Positions 6,683 through 15,272 are shown, counted from the first letter of the stretch. The stretch is DNA of 20,152 bases from RGIG4074 sp964459165 (GCA_964459165.1 CAYWKM010000032.1:1-20152); one strand, 5' to 3'. Notes: generated from the sequence alone by a model not told the origin. Translations and numbers: made by a program.

Positions 6683-7612
6683 ATGGATGCAAGAATAACA
6701 AAATTGAGATTACAAAACGTTTTATCCTACGACTGGATCAAAATCCTCGTCACCGTCGTCGCGGCGATCTTCGGCTGGGTTACCGTCCTCAGCCTCGCAT
6801 CGACGAAGCCCGCTTATCAGCAGCAAATGTATTTTATTTACTACGAGGATATTTATCGGGGAGACGACGCTTCTACGCTGGAAGAAAGGCTCGTCGATAC
6901 GAAGGACGTCGACGGGGTGTTTTCTTACGAAATTATGGACGCTTCCTCCTTGTATATGTCTTCCAGCTCAACTTATGCAAGTCTCGCGCTCTCGGCGAGA
7001 ATGGCGGCGGGACTTTATTCGATGATGCTCGTCTCCGACGCCGTCGCCGACGAGGAAGCGCAGACGACCTATTTACAGGAGTTTTTAGGCGGCTATTATC
7101 CGCTCGTCGAAGAGATCGACGAATATTTCTCTGCGGCGGAAGCCTATCTTTCCCCCTTTTACGACGGGGATATCGAGAACGGAACGCTGAACGCTTCCTA
7201 TCTCGAAGAGCAGTTCCGAGCGAGAAACGAGAAGGATAAACGCTACCGCACGGAAAAGAACGTTCAGGCGGGACTTTTAGACGAAGCGAATCGGATCGAG
7301 GAGACGAGGGACGCGCTCTTCACCGTTTTGTCGGCGATCGACGAGGGGATTCTCACGCTGACGGAAACGCAATTCACCGATTTTGAAAAAGAGGAAACCG
7401 TCGGGGGAACGTACGCGATTTGCCTCGGAACGCCGAGAATGGCTTCCATGAGAAAGCTCATGTATCTTTACGACGAAGAGACGGCGACGAAATACGTCGA
7501 CGGCGTCAACGTTTGTTTCTTTAAAATGTCGGAGGAAGATCAGGAATATATGCGCTTCGAAAAGCTCTTGTACGTCGCTTATCTCGTGAATACGTACGCA
7601 GATAAGATATGA
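6683..7612 (+). CDS. membrane-anchored protein, unknown, first gene of the tmk-holB-ricT operon
   Basis: The 309-residue protein has a basic N terminus and one hydrophobic helix (about residues 18-41), followed by a long acidic domain of about 265 residues. That domain is rich in Tyr, Glu and Asp and mostly helical in appearance, likely outside the membrane. An uncleaved anchor fits better than a signal peptide, as no clear cleavage site follows. AGGA (6673-6676) lies 6 nt before the ATG. The stop overlaps the ATG of the decarboxylase by 4 bp, so it is coupled to a replication/RNA-processing operon. It has no counterpart in the equivalent B. subtilis cluster. I recognise no domain. Confidence 0.75.
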   Translation: MDARITKLRLQNVLSYDWIKILVTVVAAIFGWVTVLSLASTKPAYQQQMYFIYYEDIYRGDDASTLEERLVDTKDVDGVFSYEIMDASSLYMSSSSTYASLALSARMAAGLYSMMLVSDAVADEEAQTTYLQEFLGGYYPLVEEIDEYFSAAEAYLSPFYDGDIENGTLNASYLEEQFRARNEKDKRYRTEKNVQAGLLDEANRIEETRDALFTVLSAIDEGILTLTETQFTDFEKEETVGGTYAICLGTPRMASMRKLMYLYDEETATKYVDGVNVCFFKMSEEDQEYMRFEKLLYVAYLVNTYADKI

Positions 7613-8907
7613 GGTTGAAAAGGAGCGTTTTAAAAGACTGCCGCATTTACGGTATGTTGAAAAAAGCGAAGAGGCATACCTCCTTCCATACGCCCGGACA
7701 CAAAATCGGAAAGTGGGATCTGACCGAGCTTTCCTTTACGGATAATCTGTCCTCTCCGTCGGGCGTTCTTTTGCAGACGGAAAGGGATCTCGCCAAGGAA
7801 TTGGGAGCCTTTTACAGCTTTCTGCTCGTGGACGGGAGCACCTGCGGCGTTCTGTCCATGATCTACGCGAGCGGAGCAAAGCGCATATTGATCGCTCGCG
7901 ACAGCCATCCGTCGGCGTATCACGCGGCGGAGCTGATGGGGATCCGTTTAAAAATTGTGGAGAACGGTCGTATCGGAAGCATCGGTCTTCCCCTTACGCT
8001 CGCGCAGATCGAGGAAAATTTGTCGGAGGACGTCGAGGCGGTTTTCGTCACCTATCCCGATTATTACGGCAATTTGTGCGATTTGCGCGGAATCAGGCGC
8101 TTGTGCGAGCGGCGCGGCGTTCCCCTTTTGGTCGACGGGGCTCACGGCGGTATGTTTAAGGGAACCGCTCTTCACGCGAGCAATTTCGCCGATATCTGGG
8201 TGGACGGAATCCATAAAAATCTGCCCTGTCTCACACAGGGCGCAACCGTCAGTTGCCATGAGGATTTTTTCGAGCGGCTGAAAAGAGCGGTTTCCGTCTT
8301 TCGAACGACGAGTCCGAACTATCTTTTGATGGCGAGCGTGGAATACGCGGTAAAATATCCTCGGAACATAAAGACAGAGAAATACGCCGAAGCGTTCAAG
8401 GAGCGCAACGCCGCCTATCGGAACGGCGATTGGACGAAGGCGGTCTTTTCGTTTGGAAAACGGGCGGCGGAGGCGGAAAAATTTTTTGAGAAAAAGGGAA
8501 TTTATCCGGAGTTTTGCGACGGCGAAAATATCATGTTTTATTTTTCGCCGGCGACGAAAAAGAGGGAGATCGATCGGCTTGAAAAAATTTTAAAAATCTG
8601 CCGCAAGCGATTTCCCGCCTCCCTCGAGCCCGCCGAAGAGGAAAATACGGAGAAGGCGGAGCGGAAAAGCCGACCCGAATCCGGAAAGGGAAAGGAGAGG
8701 ATTCCCCTTTTCAACAGCGTCGGCAGGATCTGCGCGCAAACCTGCGGACTCTTTCCGCCCTGCGTTCCCCTCGTCCTGGAGGGGGAGATCGTCACGGAAT
8801 GCGCAAAAGATCGTCTGTCAAAAGCGCGGAGTACGTACGGGCTGACGATCGTCAAGGGCGAGAAGGAGGAGAAAGAAATTCGCTATATCGAGGTGTATAA
8901 AGAATGA
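7609..8907 (+). CDS. Orn/Lys/Arg decarboxylase-family protein (YaaO-like)
   Basis: The 432-residue protein is a fold-type I PLP enzyme of the Orn/Lys/Arg decarboxylase family. It begins with the family's FHTPGHKIG motif (about residues 26-34), has the DGAHGG motif (D176, H179) and the PLP lysine K203 in GIHKNLPCLTQGA. The C-terminal domain (about 370-432) has the GRICAQTCGLFPPCVP segment typical of the subgroup. It is shorter than full SpeA-type enzymes (about 480). In B. subtilis the related yaaO gene also sits directly before tmk, and its substrate is unproven, so I call the family and not the substrate. ATGA overlaps join it to the genes on both sides. Confidence 0.88.
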   Translation: MRLKRSVLKDCRIYGMLKKAKRHTSFHTPGHKIGKWDLTELSFTDNLSSPSGVLLQTERDLAKELGAFYSFLLVDGSTCGVLSMIYASGAKRILIARDSHPSAYHAAELMGIRLKIVENGRIGSIGLPLTLAQIEENLSEDVEAVFVTYPDYYGNLCDLRGIRRLCERRGVPLLVDGAHGGMFKGTALHASNFADIWVDGIHKNLPCLTQGATVSCHEDFFERLKRAVSVFRTTSPNYLLMASVEYAVKYPRNIKTEKYAEAFKERNAAYRNGDWTKAVFSFGKRAAEAEKFFEKKGIYPEFCDGENIMFYFSPATKKREIDRLEKILKICRKRFPASLEPAEEENTEKAERKSRPESGKGKERIPLFNSVGRICAQTCGLFPPCVPLVLEGEIVTECAKDRLSKARSTYGLTIVKGEKEEKEIRYIEVYKE

Positions 8908-9527
8908 GGGGAAAATTTGTAACGTTCGAGGGCTGCGAGGGGTCGGGAAAAACCACTCAGCAAAGGCTTCTGGGCGATTATCTGAACGAGAGAGGGATCA
9001 GACATATCTTCACGCGCGAGCCGGGCGGAAACCCCGTCTCCGAAAAGATCAGAGGGATCATTCTCGACAATAAAAACGCCGCCATGACGGACGAATGCGA
9101 GGCGCTCCTGTACGCCGCCGCGCGCGTTCAGGTTCTGCACGACGTAATCTCTCCCGCCTTGGAGGAGGGAACGCTCGTCGTTTGCGATCGGTTTATCGAT
9201 TCCTCCTTCGCCTATCAGGGATTTGCGAGGGGCTTGGGGTTCGATTTTATCGCAAAAATCAACTCTTACGCGATCGAACGCTTTCTGCCCGACGTAACGG
9301 TTTTTCTCGATATCGATCCCGAATCCGCCTTTATCCGCAAAAACGGCGCGGAGAAGGACGACAGAATGGAGCAGGCGGGCGTCGCCTTCCATAAGCGGGT
9401 ATACGAGGGGTATAAGCTTCTCGCGGAAAAGTACCCCGAACGGTTTTTTTCGGTAAACGCGTTCGATTCCGCGGAAAATATTCATAAAAGCATCGTAGGG
9501 CTGTTAAAGGAAAAGGGGGTTTTATGA
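8904..9527 (+). CDS. tmk: thymidylate kinase
   Basis: The 207-residue enzyme phosphorylates dTMP to dTDP for DNA synthesis. It has the P-loop GCEGSGKT (residues 10-17), the TREPGG substrate motif (about 37-42), D95-R96 in CDRFIDSSFAYQG, and a LID-like region around RKNGAEKDDRME. Length is standard. GAGG (8890-8893) lies 10 nt before the ATG, inside the end of the decarboxylase gene, and both ends overlap the neighbouring genes by 4 bp. Placement before holB is the conserved Firmicutes order. Confidence 0.96.
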   Translation: MRGKFVTFEGCEGSGKTTQQRLLGDYLNERGIRHIFTREPGGNPVSEKIRGIILDNKNAAMTDECEALLYAAARVQVLHDVISPALEEGTLVVCDRFIDSSFAYQGFARGLGFDFIAKINSYAIERFLPDVTVFLDIDPESAFIRKNGAEKDDRMEQAGVAFHKRVYEGYKLLAEKYPERFFSVNAFDSAENIHKSIVGLLKEKGVL

Positions 9528-10465
9528 GGGAGCTTTTGTCCCGTACGGGCGCGTACCGCATGATAAAAAACCAAGCGGCGAAGGGGGAGCTCTCCCACGC
9601 CTATCTCCTCGTTTTTCCGGACGAGAGGAATCTGCGCTTCGCCTTAAAGGAGTTTTCCAAAATCATTCTCGGCGCGGACGACAGGCAGAAAGCTCTGATC
9701 GACAGGGAATGCTTTTCCGATTGCTCGCTTTTCCCCGAAGAGGGCAAGAGGCTCTCTTCGGACAACGCAAATACCCTTTTGACCGATTGCCGAATAAAGC
9801 CCGTGGAAGGGGATAAAAGGCTGTTCGTCCTCGACAAATTTCACGACGCGAACGCTTCCGTTCAGAATAAGCTTTTGAAGATTTTGGAGGAACCGCCCGA
9901 GGGCGTTTATTTTCTTCTCGGCGCGACGAGCGAGTTTTCCATTCTGCCCACCGTCAAATCGAGGGTGATCAAATTGGAAATCCCTCCCTTTTCCGAAGGG
10001 GAAATCGCCCGCTTTTTGGAGCGGAATTATCCCGACAAGACGGGCTTTTCCGATTTTGCGGCGGCGTGCGGCGGCGTCGCGGGGGAGGCGCAGAACCTCG
10101 TCGAGGGGACGTATTACGGCGAACTCCTCTCCCTCTCGTTGGACTTTGCCGAAGCGGAGGAACGGGATATCCCCGTCCTTTCGGCGAAAGCGGCTTCCGT
10201 CAAGCAAAAACAAGAGTTTTTATCCGTTTTAAGACTTGTATTTCGCGATATTTTGATGTATAATTTAAATAGAGAGCCCTTATTGAAAGGGTGCAAGGAA
10301 AGAATAAAAAGGATTTCTTTACAATATTCGCCGTCGGCGGCGATAGCGGTTCTCGAAACGCTCGCAAAGGCGGAATTCGACGTAAAATTTAACGCGAATT
10401 TCCCCATGCTGACGGAAACGACGCTGATGCGCGTCAACAAGGAGAAAAATAAATGCAGAAAATAG
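9524..10465 (+). CDS. holB: DNA polymerase III delta' subunit
   Basis: The 313-residue protein is the non-ATPase delta' clamp-loader subunit. The N-terminal part has GELSHAYLLVFPDE, in the place of the Walker A region, without a P-loop lysine, as usual for delta'. QNKLLKILEEPPEGVYFLL and the sensor-like VKSRVIKL follow at about 112-156. The C-terminal collar domain (about 215-313) is divergent. The zinc-binding cysteines of many DnaX/HolB proteins are not evident. The end overlaps ricT by 13 bp, and the ricT ribosome binding site lies within it. Confidence 0.92.
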   Translation: MRELLSRTGAYRMIKNQAAKGELSHAYLLVFPDERNLRFALKEFSKIILGADDRQKALIDRECFSDCSLFPEEGKRLSSDNANTLLTDCRIKPVEGDKRLFVLDKFHDANASVQNKLLKILEEPPEGVYFLLGATSEFSILPTVKSRVIKLEIPPFSEGEIARFLERNYPDKTGFSDFAAACGGVAGEAQNLVEGTYYGELLSLSLDFAEAEERDIPVLSAKAASVKQKQEFLSVLRLVFRDILMYNLNREPLLKGCKERIKRISLQYSPSAAIAVLETLAKAEFDVKFNANFPMLTETTLMRVNKEKNKCRK

Positions 10466-11370
10466 TCGGCGTAAAATTCAAAGACGGAGGCAGGGTTTAT
10501 TATTTCGCCCCGAACGCCAAGGACGTTTATCAAAAGAACGCGGGGGTTATCGTCGAAACGGCGAAGGGAATCGAGTACGCGACGGTCGTCTATCCCTCCC
10601 TCGAAGTGGAGGATAAGGACGTCGTAGCCCCCTTAAAACCCATTATCAGAATCGCTACGCAAAAGGACGAGGAACAGAAGAAACGCAACGTCGAAAGACG
10701 CCCGCAGGCGTTGAAAATTTGTCAGGAAAGGATTGAAAAGCATCAGCTCGACATGAAGCTGATCGACTGCGAATTTACCTTCGACGGAACGAAAGTGGTC
10801 TTCTACTTTACGTCCGAAGGAAGGGTGGATTTCAGAGAATTGGTAAAGGATCTCGCTTCCGTTTTTCATTTGAGGATCGAGCTTCGCCAAGTGGGCATTC
10901 GCGACGAAACGAAGATGCTCGGGGGAATCGCTCCCTGCGGAAGGGTATGCTGCTGCGCGAGCTGTATGCCGGACTTCCGAAAGGTGAGCATCAAGATGGC
11001 GAAGACGCAGGGCTTGTCTCTCAATCCCTCGAAGATCAGCGGTCTGTGCGGAAGGCTGATGTGCTGCCTCGAATACGAAAACGATTATTACGCCGAGGCG
11101 GGGAAGAAAATGCCCAAAATCGGCGCGGAAGCCGATTCTCCCGACGGGAAGGGGACGGTCATCGCCGTGAATATGCTGAAAATGGAAGTCAAGATGAAAA
11201 TTCCCGTAGGGAGCGGAGACTTTGTTTACCGAGAGTTCCCCGTGGAGAAAATCAAAGTGAAGAAAAACGCCGTCGGTTGCAATAACGCGAACGGCAAAAA
11301 AGCGAAAAACGGGAAGAACGACTCCGAGGAGGACGACGACATTCCGGAAGAGCTCAAAAACATGGAATAA
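10453..11370 (+). CDS. ricT: RicT (YaaT), PSP1-domain iron-sulfur protein
   Basis: The 305-residue protein has the PSP1 domain, with N-terminal QKIVGVKFKDGGRVYYF and the cysteine-rich core GGIAPCGRVCCCASC (C162, C166-168, C171) followed by SGLCGRLMCCLEYE (C199, C204, C205). In B. subtilis RicT works with RicA (YmcA) and RicF (YlbF) in an Fe-S-containing complex that helps RNase Y process mRNAs and affects sporulation and competence. The C-terminal tail (about 278-305) is Lys/Asn then Asp/Glu-rich and probably disordered. AAGGAG (10439-10444) lies 8 nt before the ATG. It is the last gene of the operon; a terminator follows about 115 bp later. Confidence 0.95.
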   Translation: MQKIVGVKFKDGGRVYYFAPNAKDVYQKNAGVIVETAKGIEYATVVYPSLEVEDKDVVAPLKPIIRIATQKDEEQKKRNVERRPQALKICQERIEKHQLDMKLIDCEFTFDGTKVVFYFTSEGRVDFRELVKDLASVFHLRIELRQVGIRDETKMLGGIAPCGRVCCCASCMPDFRKVSIKMAKTQGLSLNPSKISGLCGRLMCCLEYENDYYAEAGKKMPKIGAEADSPDGKGTVIAVNMLKMEVKMKIPVGSGDFVYREFPVEKIKVKKNAVGCNNANGKKAKNGKNDSEEDDDIPEELKNME

Positions 11371-11482
11371 AAGAGGACGAGACGGTCTTTGGGTCGAACC
11401 TCAAAAGAAAACGCTCGCGGAAAATTAAGGAACAAAAGCGTCGAAGAATAAAATTTGAATACAAAACAAACAGAGCGTTCGC

Positions 11483-11518
11483 ATAAAAGAGTTCGAGGAA
11501 AAATTCGAGCTCTTTTAT
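11483..11518 (+). terminator. terminator of the tmk-holB-ricT operon
   Basis: A 14-bp stem with one G-T wobble (11483-11496 and 11505-11518, core GAGTTCGA / TCGAGCTC) closes an 8-nt loop; the right arm contains TTTT (11513-11516). The mirror A-run on the left would also allow function on the minus strand. Confidence 0.7.
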
Positions 11519-11527
11519 CAATCGACG

Positions 11528-11552
11528 GGAAGGAAAAGCTTGTTTTCCTTCC
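11528..11552. repeat. 10-bp perfect inverted repeat
   Basis: GGAAGGAAAA (11528-11537) and TTTTCCTTCC (11543-11552) flank GCTTG. No T-run follows, so terminator function is doubtful. Confidence 0.6.
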
Positions 11553-11614
11553 ATTGTCTTTGTCCGCAAACGATCGAAAAAAGCGACGATCCGTTTTTGG
11601 AGATCGACGCCGCG

Positions 11615-11635
11615 CGAAAAAACGCCGTTTTTTCG
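11615..11635. repeat. 21-bp near-perfect palindrome
   Basis: CGAAAAAACG and CGTTTTTTCG flank a single C. The right arm could instead pair with CGGAAAAAC just downstream (about 11645-11653), giving two exclusive hairpins. Confidence 0.55.
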
Positions 11636-11746
11636 GACGGACGATACGGAAAAACCCGACGGCGGCGTTACCGATCAAGGATCGCGCCGAGGAGGAAGGT
11701 TTGGGGTCGGAGCTTCCCCAAAGAGCGTCGCGGACGATTTGAAAAA

Positions 11747-11792
11747 ATCGGGATTTATGACGGAAACGGGTCGCGCCGTCAAAAATCCCGAT
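11747..11792. repeat. two-part inverted repeat before mutY
   Basis: ATCGGGATTT (11747-11756) pairs with AAATCCCGAT (11783-11792). Inside, after a 2+2 internal loop, GACGG (11759-11763) pairs with CCGTC (11776-11780) around a 12-nt loop. No T-run follows. Confidence 0.6.
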
Positions 11793-11930
11793 TACGAACG
11801 TATAAAACTTTTCGAGCGGAGCGTCGCAAAAAATTTACCCCCCCGCAGCTCTTCGTTTCGATTGCGACCGCTTGCAGAATCCGATATCATTTCAGAAGAT
11901 AGGTGTTTTTCAAAGAATTGGGAGGCTTCG

Positions 11931-12971
11931 ATGGAAGAACTGTTAAAAAAAATCATTCCGCTCGTCGTTCGTTGGCATAAAGAGAACAGAAAAGCCCTTC
12001 CGTGGCGCGAGGATCCCACGCCTTACCACGTTTGGCTGTCCGAAATTATGCTCCAACAGACGAGAATCGAAACGGTCATTCCTTATTATCGCCGATTTTT
12101 GGCGGAAGCGCCCACAATCGAAGCGCTCGCGTCGATCGACGACGAAAAGCTTTTAAAGCTATGGGAGGGGCTCGGCTATTATTCCCGAGCGCGAAATTTA
12201 AAAAAGACGGCGCAACTGCTGGTTGCGAAGTATAACGGAAAATTACCCGAAGAAGCAAACGAATTAAAAAAATTATTCGGAATCGGCGATTATACGGCGG
12301 GGGCGATCTCCTCCATCGCCTACGGAAGGAGCGAGCCCGCCGTCGACGGAAACGTTCTGCGCGTCTTTATGCGAATAACGGAAAACGACGGCGATATCGC
12401 CGAAGCGTCGACAAGGAAATACGTGACTCAAACGCTCAGAAAGGTATATCCGAGCGGACGGGAGTCAAGGCTGCTGACCGAAGGGCTCATGGAATTGGGC
12501 GAGCTCGTCTGTATCCCGAACGGCTCGCCGAAATGCGAAGTATGCCCGCTTTTTTACGAATGCCTGTCCCGCCTGCACGAAACGACGGGACGATTCCCCG
12601 TGAAGAGCGAAAGGGCAAAGCGTAAAACGGAAGAGAAGACGATTTTTCTTTTACGTTGCGGGGAAAAATACGCCCTTAAAAAGCGTTCCGACGGCGGTCT
12701 GTTAGCCGGACTTTGGGAATTTCCCTCTGTCGATAAAAACGCGTCGCCGATGGAAATCGACGAATTTTTAAAGGGAAAGGGGATTTTTCCGCTCTCGGTG
12801 GAGCCGTGCGGAAGCGCAAGGCATATCTTTACCCATCTCGAATGGCGCATGACGGGCTTTTTGGTTGAATGCGAAAAGCCCTCCGACGCCTTTACATGGG
12901 CGAGCGCGGAGGACATTCGTCTGCATTATGCCGTTCCGACGGCGTTTTCATATTTTCTGAAACAATTATGA
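11931..12971 (+). CDS. mutY: A/G-specific adenine glycosylase MutY
   Basis: From ATG 11931 the protein has 346 residues, the normal MutY length; this start has GGGAGG (11920-11925) 5 nt upstream. The frame is open back to a TTG at 11739, but that 64-codon extension has no family match. The helix-hairpin-helix glycosylase domain has LSEIMLQQTR with catalytic E38, LFGIGDYTAGAI and catalytic D139 in PAVDGNVLRV. Fe-S ligands are C194, C202, C205 and C211 (spacing 7-2-5; many MutY have 6-2-5). The C-terminal NUDIX-like domain (GGLLAGLWEFP, HIFTHLEW) recognises 8-oxoguanine. MutY removes adenine mispaired with 8-oxoG. It converges on the ABC operon. Confidence 0.95.
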   Translation: MEELLKKIIPLVVRWHKENRKALPWREDPTPYHVWLSEIMLQQTRIETVIPYYRRFLAEAPTIEALASIDDEKLLKLWEGLGYYSRARNLKKTAQLLVAKYNGKLPEEANELKKLFGIGDYTAGAISSIAYGRSEPAVDGNVLRVFMRITENDGDIAEASTRKYVTQTLRKVYPSGRESRLLTEGLMELGELVCIPNGSPKCEVCPLFYECLSRLHETTGRFPVKSERAKRKTEEKTIFLLRCGEKYALKKRSDGGLLAGLWEFPSVDKNASPMEIDEFLKGKGIFPLSVEPCGSARHIFTHLEWRMTGFLVECEKPSDAFTWASAEDIRLHYAVPTAFSYFLKQL

Positions 12972-13026
12972 CGCTCGTCCCGCTCGGCGAACAAAAAGAC
13001 GCGCGGCATTATCAAAAATTCCCGGG

Positions 13027-13069
13027 ACGGTTATCGGCGCGAAATTGTTGACCGATAAGAATCCGTTTT
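13027..13069 (+). terminator. hairpin between mutY and the ABC operon
   Basis: ACGGTTATCGG (13027-13037) can pair with CCGATAA (13052-13058) and, after a 4-nt bulge, CCGT (13063-13066), followed by TTTT on the + strand. This would end mutY transcription. On the minus strand a T-run lies only further away, so it is weaker for the ABC operon. Confidence 0.4.
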
Positions 13070-14596
13070 AACCCATCATATTGCCTGTGGTAACATACCT
13101 TTCCCAATTCAAGCAGTCGTCGCTCTCCGTGACGTAGGAATGGCTGTTCCACGAGCCAAAGGTCTCCCCGCAGGCTTTTTCCCTCGCGCAGATATCTACC
13201 CCTTCGTATGCGCCCGCGTAATAATCCCTGTAATTTTCTTTTGACGTAATAATAAAATTCGTGCAATACAGATAGCCGACCTCTCCCTCGCATTCCATTG
13301 TTATCACGGAGAAGAACTGCCAATCGTTTTTCACATCAAATGTTTCGCCGCATTTCCGGGTAACGTTGATACAAAAACGACATAAATCCGCGTCGTCTTT
13401 GGTCATATTTCTTGCCGTAAACGAAAAATCGGTAGAGAGATCCCACTCCTGTTCCACCGTCACGCCTAACAGGTTGACGTACTTTACTACGACCTTTTCA
13501 ATTTCCAGATCCGAAACGAGCGAATCGGTAAACACATCGATCGCCTTCAAGGTGAGCGTTGTCAATTTCCGTTCCTCCGCGTTCTGTCCCTGCGATATAG
13601 AACACATATACGAGCAGGTGTAGGTATCCTTTTCGATCGCAGGATTGCTGCTCTGATCCGAGCCTGCAATAAGCCAGCCGCCAAGTCGCACCGCATAGCC
13701 GAACTTATACTCTCCGTAGATTGCCATCTGATCCCCAAAATAGTTGGTGTAGGTATACCGCCCGAACGTGGAGCGGTTCGTCTCGCCGTTATAGGACAAG
13801 TCCACCTCGGTGACGGAAGCCCCCTCTTCATACGCGGAGCCGTCTTGCGGAGCATAATATTTGAGCGTCCCCGCAAGATACTGTTCATAACCGCTTTCCG
13901 ACAGCGTTCCTTGGGGATCGGAAAGAACGTCGATATAGTACGCCTCTGTCACCTCTCTCATGGAAACATAATAACAGTATATTTGGGGGATCTCTTCCGC
14001 GATCTCGTTATATCGCGCCTTCCATTCCTCAATTTTTGCAAGATATGCCGATTGATCGTCATAATAGAGTTCATATAGCTCTGACCAATCCGCGTTGTTG
14101 TATTCCATAAACAACTCCAACATATCCGTTTGTTTTATGCTTTCGCGTACCGGAGTAGGGTCTATGTTTGTCCTACTCATATCCCAACGGATCATTTCGG
14201 TGATCGATACGCAGTAATAGAAAAAGCTGTCGACCACTTCGAGCTGCAATTGCGAAAAATCCAAGGGCTCGGCGCTGAATAAATACCCGGCCATTGAAAA
14301 GAAATAATTAAGATCGCGATAGTCCGACAAAAATACGGGCTCTTCGGGCGCAGACGGGATATAGTACCCGTTGGAGGCTTTCCGTAAACTCACGCCGTCG
14401 TCGTCTCCNNNNNNNNNNNNNNNNNNNNNNNNNNNNNNNNNNNNNNNNNNNNNNNNNNNNNNNNNNNNNNNNNNNNNNNNNNNNNNNNNNNNNNNNNNNN
14501 NNNNNNNNCTCCTCCGCTGTAACCGTCGCAGCCCGACAAGCATAAACCGCAGCTAAGCAACGCCGCTAAAACAATTGCTAAAATTTTCTTCTTCAC
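13068..14596 (-). CDS. secreted lipoprotein interrupted by an assembly gap, unknown function
   Basis: The N-terminal piece (14596-14509) starts with GTG, 7 nt after AAAGGAGG, and encodes a lipoprotein signal peptide: MKKK, a hydrophobic core and the lipobox LSGC with C23 as the lipidated residue. After 100 N, an open frame from 14408 to the TAA at 13068-13070 encodes 446 residues. They are rich in Tyr, Asp, Glu and Ser with many aromatic pairs, apparently helical first (about 40-170 of the piece) and beta-rich later, with several Cys in the last 130 residues. The two pieces are out of frame across the N run, but its length is a placeholder, so one gene is the simplest reading. It is the last gene of the ABC operon. 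I recognise no domain. Confidence 0.7.
14409..14508. other. assembly gap of unknown true length
   Basis: Exactly 100 N occur here, the conventional size for an unsized scaffold gap. It lies just after the lipobox of the lipoprotein, so its true length and frame are unknown. Confidence 0.97.
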
Positions 14597-14614
14597 GATC
14601 GTCCCTCCTTTCGT

Positions 14615-15271
14615 TTATTGCTTCTTTGCCCGACGAACAAGCTCTCCGTCCTGCAAGCGGTAAATTGTCTCCGCCTGCGACGCGGCTTCCGCGTCGTGCG
14701 TGATCATCACGATCCCCCGACCCTTTGCGTGTTCTCTTTGGAATAAATCAAACACGATCTGTCTGTTCACGGGGTCGAGGTTGCCCGTCGGCTCGTCCGC
14801 GATCAACAGCTCGGGGTCGAGAATGAGCGCGCGAGCAATGGCGACGCGCTGTTTTTCTCCGCCCGAAAGCACGGGCACGGGCGCGCCGAGCAAGGATTCT
14901 ATGTCCAGCGTTTGCACCACATAGTCCAAATTCTCCTTTCCCTTGCCCGCATACAGCGTAGGGAGCAGAATATTTTCCTTGCAAGTCAGCGTGGGGACAA
15001 GGTTGTAGGACTGATAGACAAAGCCAAATTTATTCAACCGCAGCAAGTTATAGTCCTTGCCCGATAAAATCTTCTCTCCGTCGAAAAGGTATTCCCCGCC
15101 ATCGAAGCTCTCCAAAAGCCCTAAAATATTCATCAGGGTAGATTTCCCCGAGCCCGACTTCCCCACGATCGCCGTGTAGCTTTGGTTGTTCAGCGCGAGG
15201 TTAATGTCTGTCAACACGGGACGCAGGTAGCTCTTTCGGATATGTTCGAGTTTGATTTCAAAGCCGTTCAT
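14615..15271 (-). CDS. ABC transporter ATP-binding protein, MacB/LolD type
   Basis: The 218-residue ATPase has Walker A GKSGSGKST (37-45), Q-loop Q87, the signature LSGGEKQR (135-142), Walker B LLIADEP with D159 and E160, the D-loop NLD and the switch H192 (MITHD). The GEKQR signature and ADEPTGNLD are typical of the MacB/LolD/FtsE class, which works with FtsX-type permeases and drives extracytoplasmic motion or efflux instead of channel transport. Its start is 1 nt past the stop of the adaptor gene and the lipoprotein follows 18 nt downstream, so all are in one operon. Confidence 0.95.
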   Translation of the reverse strand: MNGFEIKLEHIRKSYLRPVLTDINLALNNQSYTAIVGKSGSGKSTLMNILGLLESFDGGEYLFDGEKILSGKDYNLLRLNKFGFVYQSYNLVPTLTCKENILLPTLYAGKGKENLDYVVQTLDIESLLGAPVPVLSGGEKQRVAIARALILDPELLIADEPTGNLDPVNRQIVFDLFQREHAKGRGIVMITHDAEAASQAETIYRLQDGELVRRAKKQ

Positions 15272-15272
15272 T

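Larger units (their letters stand above)
11371..11930 (+). other. 560-bp stretch without a convincing gene, rich in inverted repeats
   Basis: Open frames here are short or Arg/Lys-rich with no family resemblance. The stretch contains the ricT-side terminator (11483-11518) and at least four other perfect or near-perfect inverted repeats: 11528-11552 (10-bp stem), 11615-11635 (10-bp arms around one base), 11700-11722 (7-bp stem) and 11747-11792 (10-bp plus 5-bp stems). The mutY frame stays open upstream to 11739 but the last hairpin lies in that extension, and a better mutY start is at 11931. No tRNA, CRISPR or insertion-sequence ends are visible. Confidence 0.5.

Noticed and set aside
11455..11742. 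Arg/Lys-rich open frame in the ricT-mutY gap
   Set aside because: Crosses the terminator hairpin, has low-complexity basic composition and no start signal.
11739..11930. 64-codon N-terminal extension of mutY from TTG 11739
   Set aside because: No family resemblance, contains an inverted repeat, and ATG 11931 has a good ribosome binding site and gives normal MutY length.
14371..14556. plus-strand open frame spanning the N run
   Set aside because: Exists only because the N run contains no stops.
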